From Nitratireductor thuwali (GTDB lineage: Bacteria; Pseudomonadota; Alphaproteobacteria; Rhizobiales; Rhizobiaceae), in NCBI RefSeq assembly GCF_036621415.1, contig NZ_CP030941.1, forward strand, positions 1,538,501-1,602,500: a DNA stretch of 64,000 nt. Direction: 5' to 3'. A program made the translations under genes and the position numbers. The notes beneath the pieces were generated by a model that worked only from the letters and a program-made list of their open reading frames with translations, searched no databases and was not told the DNA's origin. Shown in pieces: positions 34,466-42,696 of the stretch; within the stretch, counting starts at the first letter, position 1; every line of letters begins with the position of its first letter.

Positions 34466-34855
34466 GCCGTTCTCCAACACGATGTGCGTTCGAACAGGGA
34501 ACACTGGCAGCCGGCGGCTTTAAAGCAGAATTTTGATCGTATCGTTCTGGCGGGTACATAAGGGTACGTAGGGCGCTGAATGTTCTCGTCGCCAATGCCG
34601 TTTCCTCTCACCTTAGCTGGCGAATCGGCCAACGCTCGCCCTCGCGCGTGGCGCGCCAGCGCACACCAATCCCTTACCTGCTTCCCTGCACAAAGCCTGG
34701 ACCGGAAGCAGCCGGTCCAGGCTGGCGCGAATGCGCCACCGCGAAGCGGCTGCGGCCTTGACGGGCTGGTTCCGTTCCGGCTTGCTCCTCTCAAGCAGAC
34801 AAGGCTGTTCCCGAAACCCAGTTGGCACGGGGCTCGGGCGCAGGCATCACGGCTG
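34466..34855. other. Gap with no gene
   Basis: About 390 bp. Open frames here have Arg/Ala-rich shadow composition and no domain. Nothing else is visible. Confidence 0.4.
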
Positions 34856-35083
34856 CTAGACCCGCTCATCATCGGCAGACAGCTTCACGAATACCTCGAA
34901 CCAGAAGCGGAAGTCTGCCTCCTGTCCGCCGTAACGGGCCGTGAAGGCGGCCGATGCGGCCGCTGTTGCTGCGCCCCGCCCATAAAGATTGCGCGCCACC
35001 ACGGCCGCCTCTTCGGGATCGGCAATGTCCCGCAACGTCAACTCGGTATCGAGGGCGTCGGACTTCTGGCTTGTCATTGCCAT
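34856..35083 (-). CDS. Small hypothetical protein (75 aa)
   Basis: The product from the ATG at 35083 (MAMTSQKSDALDTELTLRDIADPEEAAVVARNLYGRGAATAAASAAFTARYGG) is a small, mostly helical protein of unknown function. Its start overlaps the stop of the upstream gene (TGATG), a sign of translational coupling. Both are minus-strand genes 5' of the recombinase module, so it may be cargo or helper of that element. An alternative ATG at 35077 is two codons downstream. Confidence 0.55.
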   Translation of the reverse strand: MAMTSQKSDALDTELTLRDIADPEEAAVVARNLYGRGAATAAASAAFTARYGGQEADFRFWFEVFVKLSADDERV

Positions 35084-35832
35084 CAACTCCCCTCCGGAGC
35101 CTTCCACACCCGAAAGCAGCAGCCGTCCCTGTGGCGGCGCTGATACGGCCCCTTGCGATCGCTGCCCGGCATGAAGGCGTTTGGGCTCAGCGTCTGCCCG
35201 ATCCGCACGACATCGACCAGCACAGAGCGCACCTGCGGCCAGGGAAAGTCGGAGCAGTCCTCCCAGCTCTCGCCCTCGCGCAGGATGGCATCCAGCTTGC
35301 CGGCCACCCCGGCCAGCGACGTGGCCGGGGTATGGGTCAAGGTATCGAACACGTCCTGCTCGCGGTCGGACGCCTCCTGCTCTTCCCGCTTCGTGGCGGA
35401 ATAGCCGATTTCCGCATCGGCTTCGTCCCAGCGCGCCTGATGGGCGGCGAGATCGGCTTCAGCCCTGGCGCGGATGTCGGCCAGCGCGGGATCATCGCCG
35501 AACAGTTCCTCGATGTCCCCGAGCCATGAGACGGTGACGGTCACGTCTTCGTCCGGCAGATAAACGTCGGCACAGGGAAAGCCGACGCGGCCGATGAGCT
35601 TCGTTTCCAGGCGCTGTTGCTTGTGACAGAGTTCGGCAGTGTTACCAAAGGCGTCCTTCCACTCGTGCCAGAGCGACAGGGCCGGATCGAAGGCAGGGTT
35701 ATTGGACAATTTGCCGGCAGTGGCGGTTGAATTGTTGTGGCATGGCAATGCCATCGTGGTAATCGCCGCACCCGCAAGTAGCTTCCTGCGGGTGACGGAA
35801 GGCAAAGTCATGCTAATCTCAGAATCAGCCAT
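35083..35832 (-). CDS. Hypothetical protein with Tat-like N-terminus
   Basis: The 249-residue product starts MADSEISMTLPSVTRRKLLAGAAITTMAL, with an RR-containing hydrophobic segment resembling a Tat signal. The body (PALSLWHEWKDAFGNTAELCHKQQRLETKLIGRVGFP, then acidic segments and TKREEQEASDREQDVFDTL) is not a family I can name. It could have membrane or periplasmic localisation, though the signal may be cryptic. It couples to the gene at 35083 by a TGATG overlap. The next 5' gene (XRE) is divergent, so the shared upstream region holds both promoters. Confidence 0.5.
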   Translation of the reverse strand: MADSEISMTLPSVTRRKLLAGAAITTMALPCHNNSTATAGKLSNNPAFDPALSLWHEWKDAFGNTAELCHKQQRLETKLIGRVGFPCADVYLPDEDVTVTVSWLGDIEELFGDDPALADIRARAEADLAAHQARWDEADAEIGYSATKREEQEASDREQDVFDTLTHTPATSLAGVAGKLDAILREGESWEDCSDFPWPQVRSVLVDVVRIGQTLSPNAFMPGSDRKGPYQRRHRDGCCFRVWKAPEGS

Positions 35833-35969
35833 GATCCGAGCTCCGTGCAGCTTGGGTTGTGGTCAGGCCGGACGTGGTGGTGCAACACCCGTCTGGCCAC
35901 CTTTGTGCACGTAACGATACATCTAGAGCAGCATATGAGCAACAGGAATCATCATAATATGGTGATTAA

Positions 35970-36206
35970 ATGACGCCGGTGCAGTGCCGAATGGCGAGAG
36001 CCGCGTTGAATTGGGGGGTGCTCGATTTGGCGAGGGGAGCAGCGGTCTCCACTCAAACTATCGTACGCCTGGAACGGGGTGAGATACTTAGAGCAAGCAC
36101 GATCGATCGGGTTCGCCGCGCCTTCGAATCCGCTGGAGTCGAGTTCATTTCACAGAATGGCGGCGGTCCCGGTGTTCGGCTGGCGCGGCCGATAGACGAT
36201 GAGTGA
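35970..36206 (+). CDS. Small XRE-family transcriptional regulator
   Basis: A 78-residue single-domain helix-turn-helix protein. MTPVQCRMARAALNWGVLDLARGAAVSTQTIVRLERGE forms the HTH, with VSTQTIVRLERG as recognition helix, and RVRRAFESAGVEFISQNGGGPGVRL follows. The short tail means it probably binds as a dimer. It starts at 35970 in an AT-rich region and is divergent from the hypothetical protein at 35832. A possible target is that gene or the recombinase module (inference). Confidence 0.8.
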   Translation: MTPVQCRMARAALNWGVLDLARGAAVSTQTIVRLERGEILRASTIDRVRRAFESAGVEFISQNGGGPGVRLARPIDDE

Positions 36207-36445
36207 TCATAGCGGAACAGGCAACTCGGACCGTACGGATACCTTGGCCAGCCCCGCGGGAAATGACGGCTTAGCCCCCTCATTTCAGCCGTTGGCGACC
36301 GGCACGGTCTATGTCAGCTTCTGGCGCGAAGGAGCCGTTCAGGTTAATTGCGGCGAGTGTCGGCTCCGAGCCCATACCGACCGGGTTGCCGCACGTTGGC
36401 GTGCATGCCTCGGAGGCAGCCGGCAGCATCTCCGTAAGAATGTGA

Positions 36446-36472
36446 TTGACAGACCGAGGTCGATCTTAAAAT
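36446..36472 (+). promoter_or_regulatory. Promoter of the ArsR-like gene
   Basis: A consensus -35 TTGACA (36446-36451) is followed by TAAAAT (36467-36472) with 15-bp spacing, or AAATTT at 17 bp. Just downstream, GATATGGCAAAGTATC overlaps the leader and has GATA/TATC arms, a likely self-operator for ArsR. Confidence 0.5.
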
Positions 36473-36493
36473 TTTGCGATATGGCAAAGTATC

Positions 36494-36739
36494 ATGAAAC
36501 ACCAATTGACCGCACTTTTTGCGCTCGCGGATCCCACGCGGCGCCAGGTTCTCGAGCGGCTGAAGTCGGAACCCGGCCTTTCCGTCAGCGAGCTTGCGCA
36601 ACCGCTGCCGATCAAAATGCCCGGGCTTATGAAGCATCTCGCCGTCTTGTCGGACACCGGGCTGATCTCGAGAACAAAAGCTGGCCGTGTCGTGACGGTC
36701 AGTCTTGCAGCAAATCCTCCCTCTGAAGCGGCGGACTGA
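36494..36739 (+). pseudogene. ArsR-family regulator with premature stop
   Basis: MKHQLTALFALADPTRRQVLERLKSEPGLSVSELAQPLPIKMPGLMKHLAVLSDTGLISRTKAGRVVTVSLA is a complete ArsR winged-helix core. The frame stops at TGA (36737-36739). The same frame then continues LRHFEAFWNVSLDRLAALCED, the normal C-terminal helix, where relatives have a Trp before that helix. A TGG-to-TGA nonsense change therefore explains the truncation. The stub may still bind DNA but lacks the dimer-stabilising tail. In relatives, this regulator controls a downstream SRPBCC gene, which is also broken here. Confidence 0.65.
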
Positions 36740-36792
36740 CTTCGTCACTTCGAAGCTTTCTGGAACGTCAGCCTCGACCGTCTTGCCGCATT

Positions 36793-37198
36793 GTGCGAAG
36801 ACTCAAGGCGCCACCCGAGAAAGTCTACGTGGCGATGACGCAGGTCGATCAGGTCTTACAGTGGTGGGGTCCGGACGCGGGCCAGCTGCCAGTGTCGAGA
36901 CCGACCTTCGCCTGGTGGCCGCTAAAGCATTGTCTTTCGGCTGATGGACGGCTCCGAACACAACCCGACGGGTGATTATTGGGAGGTCGTGCCGAACGAA
37001 AAACTCGCCTTCACCTGGGAATGGCCCAACCGGCCCGATTGGGAGTCGTTGGTAACAATTCGCCTTCGGCCCATCGATATTGGCACCGAGCTAACCCTGA
37101 CACACGAGAAGCTCCCGAAAGAGGACGCCATCGAGAAACACCGTGCCGGCTGGACCGGTTGGATGGGCGAACTGAAAACCTATCTTGAGGAAGAATAA
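36793..37198 (+). pseudogene. SRPBCC (AHSA1-like) protein, frameshifted
   Basis: The domain can be read only by changing frame twice. RRLKAPPEKVYVAMTQVDQVLQWWGPDAGQ comes from one frame, SVETDLRLVAAKALSFG from a second (about 36890-36944) and MDGSEHNPTGDYWEVVPNEKLAFTWEWPNRPDWESLVTI to WTGWMGELKTYLEEE from a third. Together they make one SRPBCC protein of about 130 residues. ArsR-SRPBCC pairs are common in alphaproteobacteria. Its last stop overlaps the GST start by 1 bp. Confidence 0.7.
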
Positions 37199-37821
37199 TG
37201 AGCGAACTGACTATTTGGGCTTATGACTGGGTACCCGACGGACCCCGCGGTTTTGTGCGCGACCTGCGGCTGAGATGGGCATGCGAGGAAGCCGGCCTTC
37301 CATACCGGGTCGAGAGCACACCTTTCAAAGATCGGAGCGAGGAACATTTCAAGCATCAGCCATTCGGCCAGGCGCCATGGCTCACCGACGGAGACCTCTC
37401 GATTTTCGAAAGCGGAGCGGGATTGCTGCATCTCGCCGGAAAAAGCGAAAAATTGATGCCGCGCGATCCTGTTGAGGAAGCCGAAACACTGCAATGGACG
37501 ATTGCCGCGCTCAACTCGGTCGAGATGGTTTCTGTACCCTGGTGGTTCCTGGAAGTGAGCGGCACCAAGGACAACGGTCTGACAGGCTGGCTGGAAAGCC
37601 GCCTCGACCATGTGGAGCGCGTTCTCAAGGAGCGCGAATGGCTGGCGGCCAGTCGCTTCACTGTCGCGGACCTGCTGATGGCCGATGTGCTGCGCGTCGA
37701 AAAGGTTCGTGCCTTTGGAGATCGGCCGGCGACGGAGTCGTACGTGACGCGGATCACGGATCGACGTGCATTCAAGAAGGCTCATGCCGACCAGATGGCG
37801 CATTTCGCGAATGCCGATTGA
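37198..37821 (+). CDS. Glutathione S-transferase
   Basis: The 207-residue product has a thioredoxin-like N-terminal domain (RGFVRDLRLRWACEEAGLPYRVESTPF, then FGQAPWLTDGDLSIFESGAGLLHLA, carrying the conserved Pro and ES that bind glutathione). The all-helical C-terminal domain includes ERVLKEREWLAASRFTVADLLMADVLR. It conjugates glutathione to electrophiles; the specific substrate is unknown. It starts directly at the end of the broken SRPBCC gene (TAATG), so it probably belongs to the same old operon. The adjacent decay suggests it may be poorly expressed. Confidence 0.88.
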   Translation: MSELTIWAYDWVPDGPRGFVRDLRLRWACEEAGLPYRVESTPFKDRSEEHFKHQPFGQAPWLTDGDLSIFESGAGLLHLAGKSEKLMPRDPVEEAETLQWTIAALNSVEMVSVPWWFLEVSGTKDNGLTGWLESRLDHVERVLKEREWLAASRFTVADLLMADVLRVEKVRAFGDRPATESYVTRITDRRAFKKAHADQMAHFANAD

Positions 37822-37899
37822 CTTGGCGGAAATTGGAACAGTGTATGCCATTGGGTCGCTTGGTTCGCATATCGGTCGTTTGCTGACCAATGACCTGGA

Positions 37900-38000
37900 A
37901 TAAGTCGAATCTGCTCTAGCAGCCGACCAGCGAACTCGGGACCATTATCGACTCGAATGCTACGGGGGCGTGCAACCGTCGATGTCAGCGGGGGCTTTCC
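37900..38000 (-). pseudogene. IS3-family OrfB fragment
   Basis: On the minus strand, PRSIRVDNGPEFAGRLLEQ is the second-Asp block of an IS3-type transposase (usual form IRVDNGPEFAGKALD). No further core motifs and no ends are visible. It is a short relic between the GST gene and etfA. Confidence 0.5.
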
Positions 38001-38052
38001 AGGCAGCGGCATCATGAGCCAAGGTAATCCGTGTTGACTGCGGATCAGTCGA

Positions 38053-38982
38053 TCAAAGGGCCTTCTCAAGCTCGGGCAACACGTCGAACAGGTCGGCGAC
38101 GAGGCCGTAATCGGCGACCTGGAAGATGGGCGCTTCCTCGTCCTTGTTGATGGCGACGATAATCTTGGAATCCTTCATGCCGGCCAGATGCTGGATGGCG
38201 CCTGAGATGCCGCAGGCGATATAAAGGTCGGGAGCGACCACCTTGCCGGTCTGGCCCACCTGCCAATCGTTCGGCGCATAGCCGGCGTCGACGGCGGCGC
38301 GGGAGGCGCCTACGGCGGCTCCCAGCTTGTCGGCGACGGGGAGGATGACCTCCTCGAACTTCTCTGCTGATCCCAGCGCGCGGCCGCCGGAAATGATGAT
38401 CTTGGCGGAGGTCAGTTCCGGACGGTCGCTTGCGGCAATGCGGTTCTCGACGAAGGACGAGAGGGCGGGATCAGCCGCCGCCTCTACGGTTTCCACGCCG
38501 GCCGAACCGCCTTCGCCTGCGGGCTGGAAGGACGAGGTGCGGATGGTGATGACGCGCTTGGCGTCGGTTGATTCCACCGTCTGGATGGCGTTGCCGGCAT
38601 AGATCGGGCGCTTGAACGTCTTGCCGTCGATCACTTCCACGACATCCGAGACCTGCATGACGTCGAGCAGGGCGGCCACGCGCGGCATGACGTTCTTACC
38701 GGTGGTGGTGGCGGGCGCGACGAAGGTGTCGTAGCCGTCGGCGAGCCCCACGATCGTGGCGGCAAGCGGCTCGGCCAGGCGCTCGGCCAGCGCTGCGCTT
38801 TCGGCCAGCAGCACCTTGCGCACGCCGGCCAGCTTTGCCGCCGCGTCGGCCGCCGCCCGGGCGTCGTTGCCGGCGACGAGGATGTCGACGTCCGAGCCGA
38901 ATTCCGAGGCGGCAGAAAGCGTCTTCGCGGTCTGCTCGGACAGCGACTGGTTGTCGTGTTCTGCGATCAGGAGAATTGCCAT
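38053..38982 (-). CDS. etfA: Electron transfer flavoprotein subunit alpha
   Basis: The 309-residue product has the N-terminal ETF domain ([25 protein letters not shown]) and the C-terminal FAD-binding domain: [75 protein letters not shown] collects electrons from acyl-CoA dehydrogenases and delivers them to ETF-ubiquinone oxidoreductase. It is downstream of etfB, 24 bp away. The set serves CoA-thioester catabolism in the neighbouring locus. It could be a house-keeping copy or a second copy. Confidence 0.95.
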   Translation of the reverse strand: MAILLIAEHDNQSLSEQTAKTLSAASEFGSDVDILVAGNDARAAADAAAKLAGVRKVLLAESAALAERLAEPLAATIVGLADGYDTFVAPATTTGKNVMPRVAALLDVMQVSDVVEVIDGKTFKRPIYAGNAIQTVESTDAKRVITIRTSSFQPAGEGGSAGVETVEAAADPALSSFVENRIAASDRPELTSAKIIISGGRALGSAEKFEEVILPVADKLGAAVGASRAAVDAGYAPNDWQVGQTGKVVAPDLYIACGISGAIQHLAGMKDSKIIVAINKDEEAPIFQVADYGLVADLFDVLPELEKAL

Positions 38983-39006
38983 TGTCGTTCCTTTCCTATC
39001 GCGCGA

Positions 39007-39756
39007 TCAAAGCACGCCGGCTTCGTTCTTGAGCTTGTCGACCAGTTCGGCGACCGACCCCACCTTGACACCCGCCTTGCGGCCGGCCGGCTCCTCGGTC
39101 TTCAGTACCTTGAGGCGCGTCTTGAGCTCAACGCCGTAGTCGCCGGGCTCCTTCAGGTCGAGCGGCTTCTTCTTGGCCTTCATGATGTTGGGCAGGGAGG
39201 CGTAACGCGGCTGGTTGAGGCGCAGATCGGTGGTGACGATGGCCGGCAGCTTGAGCTCGACCACCTGCAGGCCGCCGTCCACCTCGCGCGTGACGGTGGC
39301 CTTGCCGTCGGCGAGTTCGACCTTGGAGGCGAACGTGCCCTGGGACCAGCCGAGCAGGGCGGCCAGCATCTGGCCCGTCTGGTTCGCGTCGTCGTCGATC
39401 GCCTGCTTGCCCAGGATGACGAGTTCCGGCTTCTCCTCCTCGGCCACGGCCTTGAGGATCTTGGCCACGTCCAGCGGCTCGACCGTCTCGTCGGTCTTGA
39501 CCAGGATGGCGCGGTCGGCGCCCATGGCGAGCGCGGTGCGCAGCGTTTCCTGGGCCTTTTCAGGGCCGATGGAAACGGCCACGATTTCCTCGACCTTGCC
39601 GGCCTCCTTCATGCGGATCGCCTCTTCGACGGCGATCTCGCAGAACGGGTTCATGGCCATCTTGACATTAGCCAGTTCGACGCCTGAACCGTCCGCCTTA
39701 ACGCGCGGCTTCACATTCGCGTCGATGACCCGCTTTACCGGTACAAGGACTTTCAT
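39007..39756 (-). CDS. etfB: Electron transfer flavoprotein subunit beta
   Basis: The 249-residue product begins [51 protein letters not shown], the usual ETF-beta N-terminus. [10 protein letters not shown] and [23 protein letters not shown] (the adenine-nucleotide binding region) follow. The [11 protein letters not shown] segment and the late [22 protein letters not shown] are typical. Co-directional with etfA. The upstream intergenic region (39757-39949) carries a minus-strand terminator, so etf transcription starts within or just after it. Confidence 0.95.
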   Translation of the reverse strand: MKVLVPVKRVIDANVKPRVKADGSGVELANVKMAMNPFCEIAVEEAIRMKEAGKVEEIVAVSIGPEKAQETLRTALAMGADRAILVKTDETVEPLDVAKILKAVAEEEKPELVILGKQAIDDDANQTGQMLAALLGWSQGTFASKVELADGKATVTREVDGGLQVVELKLPAIVTTDLRLNQPRYASLPNIMKAKKKPLDLKEPGDYGVELKTRLKVLKTEEPAGRKAGVKVGSVAELVDKLKNEAGVL

Positions 39757-39793
39757 CGCTCTCTTCCTTTCAGTCTAATCCGGCGAAGACGCG

Positions 39794-39839
39794 AAAACGG
39801 ATTTGGCGATGGTCCCAAACTGTGATTACGCCAAATCCG
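39794..39839 (-). terminator. Inverted repeat / terminator after the SDR gene
   Basis: The arms CGGATTTGGCG (39798-39808) and CGCCAAATCCG (39829-39839) are perfect complements with a 20-nt loop. On the minus strand a T run follows the second arm, so this fits termination of SDR transcription before etfB. It could alternatively serve as an operator for etfB. Confidence 0.6.
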
Positions 39840-39949
39840 AGCCCAAATTGGCAGCAGAGATATCGCACCAGCGGCGCTCAGCAACAACAATTCGCAGAGG
39901 TTTCGCCCGAAATCATCATAAAACTAAGATGTGGCGCAGCGTCTATTTC

Positions 39950-40735
39950 TCATTGTCCACGCGAACCTCCGCCATCAATGTCGACCGCGATGCCGTGCAT
40001 GTATGAGGCTTTATCGGATGCAAGAAAGACCGCAAGTTGACCAATCTCGATCGGCTCCCCAAAACGGGGGACGCCGTATCCAGAGAGAAGTTTCCGATAG
40101 ATATCGTCGCGGGTCTTTCCTGACGATTCAACCATGGCATCAACTCGCCGGTCCAGCCGCTCGGAGGCAATGTAGCCCGGATTGATGACGTTTACGCGCA
40201 CGCCGTCATCTATTCCGCGATCGGCCAAAGACTTGCTGAAAGTCGTAAGCGCCGAATTCACGGACGCCCCAATTGTAAAATCCTTAGTCGGCGTCCGCAT
40301 GCTCACACCAGCAATGTTTATGACCACACCCTTGGCGTCAATCAGATGTGGCCAAGCAGCCCGACACATACGCACCGCTCCGTGCAGCTTTAACGCATAC
40401 CCGTCTTCCCAGTCCTGATCACTTAGCTCAAAGAAATCGCCTCTTTTGGTCGCTCCTGCGCAATTCACAAGAATGTCAATTCGGCCGCGCCACATGAGAG
40501 CTGCCTGCACGCAGGCCTCGGCCGAGTTCCGATTACTCAAATCGGTCGCAACGACGAGCGCTTCGCGGCCGGAAATTTTCTCTATGTCATATTTTGCCGC
40601 ATTTAGCGCGCTGCTATCGCGAGAAGCAATAATCACAGATGCCCCTGCCTTTGCCATTTCCGTGGCAATGCCGCGGCCCAGTCCCTTGCTGCCGCCGGTA
40701 ACGATCGCAACTTTATTCACCAACTCGACTTCCAT
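39950..40735 (-). CDS. SDR-fold protein lacking the usual YxxxK
   Basis: The 261-residue product is a short-chain dehydrogenase: glycine motif TGGSKGLGRGIA, NCAGATKR, the SDR Ser region NIAGVS and C-terminal GIAVDIDGGG. The catalytic Tyr-x-x-x-Lys site reads as Phe-x-x-x-Ala (DFTIGASVNSAL), with no Tyr or nearby Lys in register. It may be a hydratase-like or non-catalytic member, or use a different mechanism. The ATG at 40735 is preceded by a sigma54 promoter at 40770-40786. It belongs to the CoA-thioester locus regulated by the sigma54 activator upstream. Confidence 0.8.
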   Translation of the reverse strand: MEVELVNKVAIVTGGSKGLGRGIATEMAKAGASVIIASRDSSALNAAKYDIEKISGREALVVATDLSNRNSAEACVQAALMWRGRIDILVNCAGATKRGDFFELSDQDWEDGYALKLHGAVRMCRAAWPHLIDAKGVVINIAGVSMRTPTKDFTIGASVNSALTTFSKSLADRGIDDGVRVNVINPGYIASERLDRRVDAMVESSGKTRDDIYRKLLSGYGVPRFGEPIEIGQLAVFLASDKASYMHGIAVDIDGGGSRGQ

Positions 40736-40769
40736 GTTTGTCTCCTGCAATGTTTTCGGAGAGCGGCGA

Positions 40770-40786
40770 TGCAAGTCGCGTGCCAC
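40770..40786 (-). promoter_or_regulatory. Sigma54 promoter of the SDR gene
   Basis: On the minus strand the sequence TGGCACGCGACTTGCA fits the consensus TGGCACG-N4-TTGCW, with GG and GC 10 nt apart. The predicted start is about 25 nt upstream of the ATG. Only the base before TGG (G where Y is expected) departs from the extended consensus. Confidence 0.75.
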
Positions 40787-40840
40787 CCGCGCGATCGGCG
40801 ATCGGCTTCGGCCGTTCAAATCTATGCTGGCGAAAATATG

Positions 40841-42460
40841 CTACAGCTGATCGAGAAGCTTGTAGAGGTAGGAGCGCGATATTCCCAGCTCCTCTGCCAC
40901 ACGCTTCTTGTTGCCGCGATGGTGCTCCATAGCATTGCGAACCAAGTCGGTTTCGGTCTGCGCAACAACATCACGCATGCTACGGCCTTCGTTACCGACC
41001 GACGCCATTGGTGCGTGAAGCACGGTTGACGGCGAAAAGTCGCCATAGCTCATCAGCGTATCGGGCGTGATCCGCCCGTCTTCCGCAAACACAAAAGCCC
41101 GCTCAATCTCCTGCCTCAGCTGCCGTACATTCCCCGGCCAGGACTGCTCCTGAAGGTAAGCGAGCGCCGCTTCATCCAAGTCCGGCGCAGCCTTGCGGTG
41201 CTGCGACGACAAGTCACGAAGAAAGTGCGTGACCAGTAGCTCAATGTCTTCGACCCGGCTACGCAGCGGCGGGACCTGAATTACTAACGGAGTGATCCGA
41301 TAGAACAAATCTAGTCTGAATTTACCTTCCGTTACCAACGACTGCAGATCCCGATTTGTCGCGGTAATCAACCTGAAATCGACTTGCCTCGGTTTTGTTG
41401 CGCCGACCCGCTCAACAAGCTTGTCCTGAAGCACACGCAGCAACTTAACCTGGACTTCAAGCGGCATGTCCCCAATCTCATCCAAAAAGATTGTGCCTTC
41501 ATGAGCGTGCTCAAACTTTCCGATTCGACCGCGCTTGTCCGCACCGGTGAAGGCGCCAGCCTCATAGCCGAAAAGTTCAGCTTCGACGAGGTTGGCAGGG
41601 AGCGCCGCGGAATTGACCATGACCATCTGGTTGTCGCGCCGGGGACTTAAAGCATGCAGAGACTGTGCGACCAATTCCTTGCCCGTACCGCTTTCGCCGA
41701 AAATAAGAACGGGAATCTCAAGTGGTGCGATTTTTGCGATCTCGCGCTTCAGCCGCTGCATTGGCTGACTTTCTCCGATCAGGCTATCTAGTCCACAACT
41801 CCGCTTACGTAGTGCATCAACCTGACGTTTGTGAAACTCGACCTCATCTTCAAGTTCAGAAACCCGCTTGCTGAGCGCCGCCAATTGCTCGGGCCCCTTG
41901 AACATCACTCGTCCGACTGCACCGACGATCTTGTCGTCGGACAGGATTGGCATTCGCGAAACGACACGCTCCGTCCCACGCATCTTCTGTATGTGCCCGA
42001 CTTCCGCCTTGCCCGTCCGAACGACAGAATCGAGCCTTGTGTTCTCAATAACCTGCCTAACCAGCTTCCCGTTTGCCTCACCATGTTCGAGGCCGAAAAA
42101 CTTCTCGTGGACCGGCGATATGTAGACAACGCGGGCCTGCTCATCCACGACAGTCATGGCATCGAAGGGATTTGCAAGCAGGTGCTCGAAAATCTCGTAT
42201 GCAAAATCCACAGAGGCCAGGAATTCGACCAAGGGCTCGCGCGCCTTGCAAATGAGGACAAGGTCCCCCTCGGAAAGCGGAAAGACGACCACGGAATAAT
42301 GTTTTCGATCGAGGATGAGTGGCTGTAGCCGCCGCTTTCCAGCCTTTTCGAGCCAGGAATCATCATTCATCAGCGCGCGGACTCGCGGATCTTCTCCAAT
42401 TCCGCGCGCCAGGATCACGCGTCCGTTTCCCGTCAGCGCAAAGCCAAGGACACTCGACAT
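40841..42460 (-). CDS. Sigma54-dependent transcriptional activator
   Basis: The 539-residue product has an N-terminal region, a PAS domain (FEHLLANPFDAMTVVDEQARVVYISPVHEKFFGLEHGE), an AAA+ domain and a C-terminal Fis-type helix-turn-helix (NKKRVAEELGISRSYLYKLLDQL). The AAA+ domain has Walker A GESGTGKE, the sigma54-contact loop GAFTGA and Walker B GTIFLDEIGDMP. It drives open complexes at sigma54 promoters using ATP. The PAS domain and the preceding variable segment probably sense a pathway metabolite. It lies between the SDR gene and the divergent CoA-transferase operon, both with near-consensus sigma54 promoters, so it is the likely activator. Confidence 0.93.
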   Translation of the reverse strand: MSSVLGFALTGNGRVILARGIGEDPRVRALMNDDSWLEKAGKRRLQPLILDRKHYSVVVFPLSEGDLVLICKAREPLVEFLASVDFAYEIFEHLLANPFDAMTVVDEQARVVYISPVHEKFFGLEHGEANGKLVRQVIENTRLDSVVRTGKAEVGHIQKMRGTERVVSRMPILSDDKIVGAVGRVMFKGPEQLAALSKRVSELEDEVEFHKRQVDALRKRSCGLDSLIGESQPMQRLKREIAKIAPLEIPVLIFGESGTGKELVAQSLHALSPRRDNQMVMVNSAALPANLVEAELFGYEAGAFTGADKRGRIGKFEHAHEGTIFLDEIGDMPLEVQVKLLRVLQDKLVERVGATKPRQVDFRLITATNRDLQSLVTEGKFRLDLFYRITPLVIQVPPLRSRVEDIELLVTHFLRDLSSQHRKAAPDLDEAALAYLQEQSWPGNVRQLRQEIERAFVFAEDGRITPDTLMSYGDFSPSTVLHAPMASVGNEGRSMRDVVAQTETDLVRNAMEHHRGNKKRVAEELGISRSYLYKLLDQL

Positions 42461-42531
42461 AGCTACCTTCCGCCTTCTTGAGCTGCCTGAACAATCCGTT
42501 CCGACCGCAGCGAATACACACTAGTGCAGGC

Positions 42532-42552
42532 AGTGTCTTTGCCAAAGACACT
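42532..42552. promoter_or_regulatory. Upstream activator sequence (perfect inverted repeat)
   Basis: The arms AGTGTCTTTG and CAAAGACACT flank a single C and are exact complements over 10 bp. It lies about 80-100 bp upstream of the sigma54 -24 element at 42636 and between the activator gene and the operon. This is a typical enhancer position for a Fis-HTH activator. Confidence 0.7.
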
Positions 42553-42633
42553 TTTTGAGGCCTGCTGCCCGTTGCATTCCCATTGCGAGCGAATTTCCAG
42601 GCCAATCGCATCTTTTTGCGGGAACTTCTGCAA

Positions 42634-42650
42634 TTGGCATGCCGCTTGCT
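42634..42650 (+). promoter_or_regulatory. Sigma54 promoter of the CoA-transferase operon
   Basis: TTGGCATGCCGCTTGCT differs from the consensus YTGGCACG-N4-TTGCW only in C-to-T at the sixth base. GG and GC are 10 nt apart. The start site falls about 36 nt upstream of the ATG at 42697. Confidence 0.8.
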
Positions 42651-42696
42651 GCGACTGGCGTATCTGGCGTCAGACGTCGACTGAACGAGCAGCACT

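Noticed and set aside
36199..36726. Frame starting at the end of the XRE gene
   Set aside because: No domain, and its second half runs out of frame through the ArsR promoter and gene.
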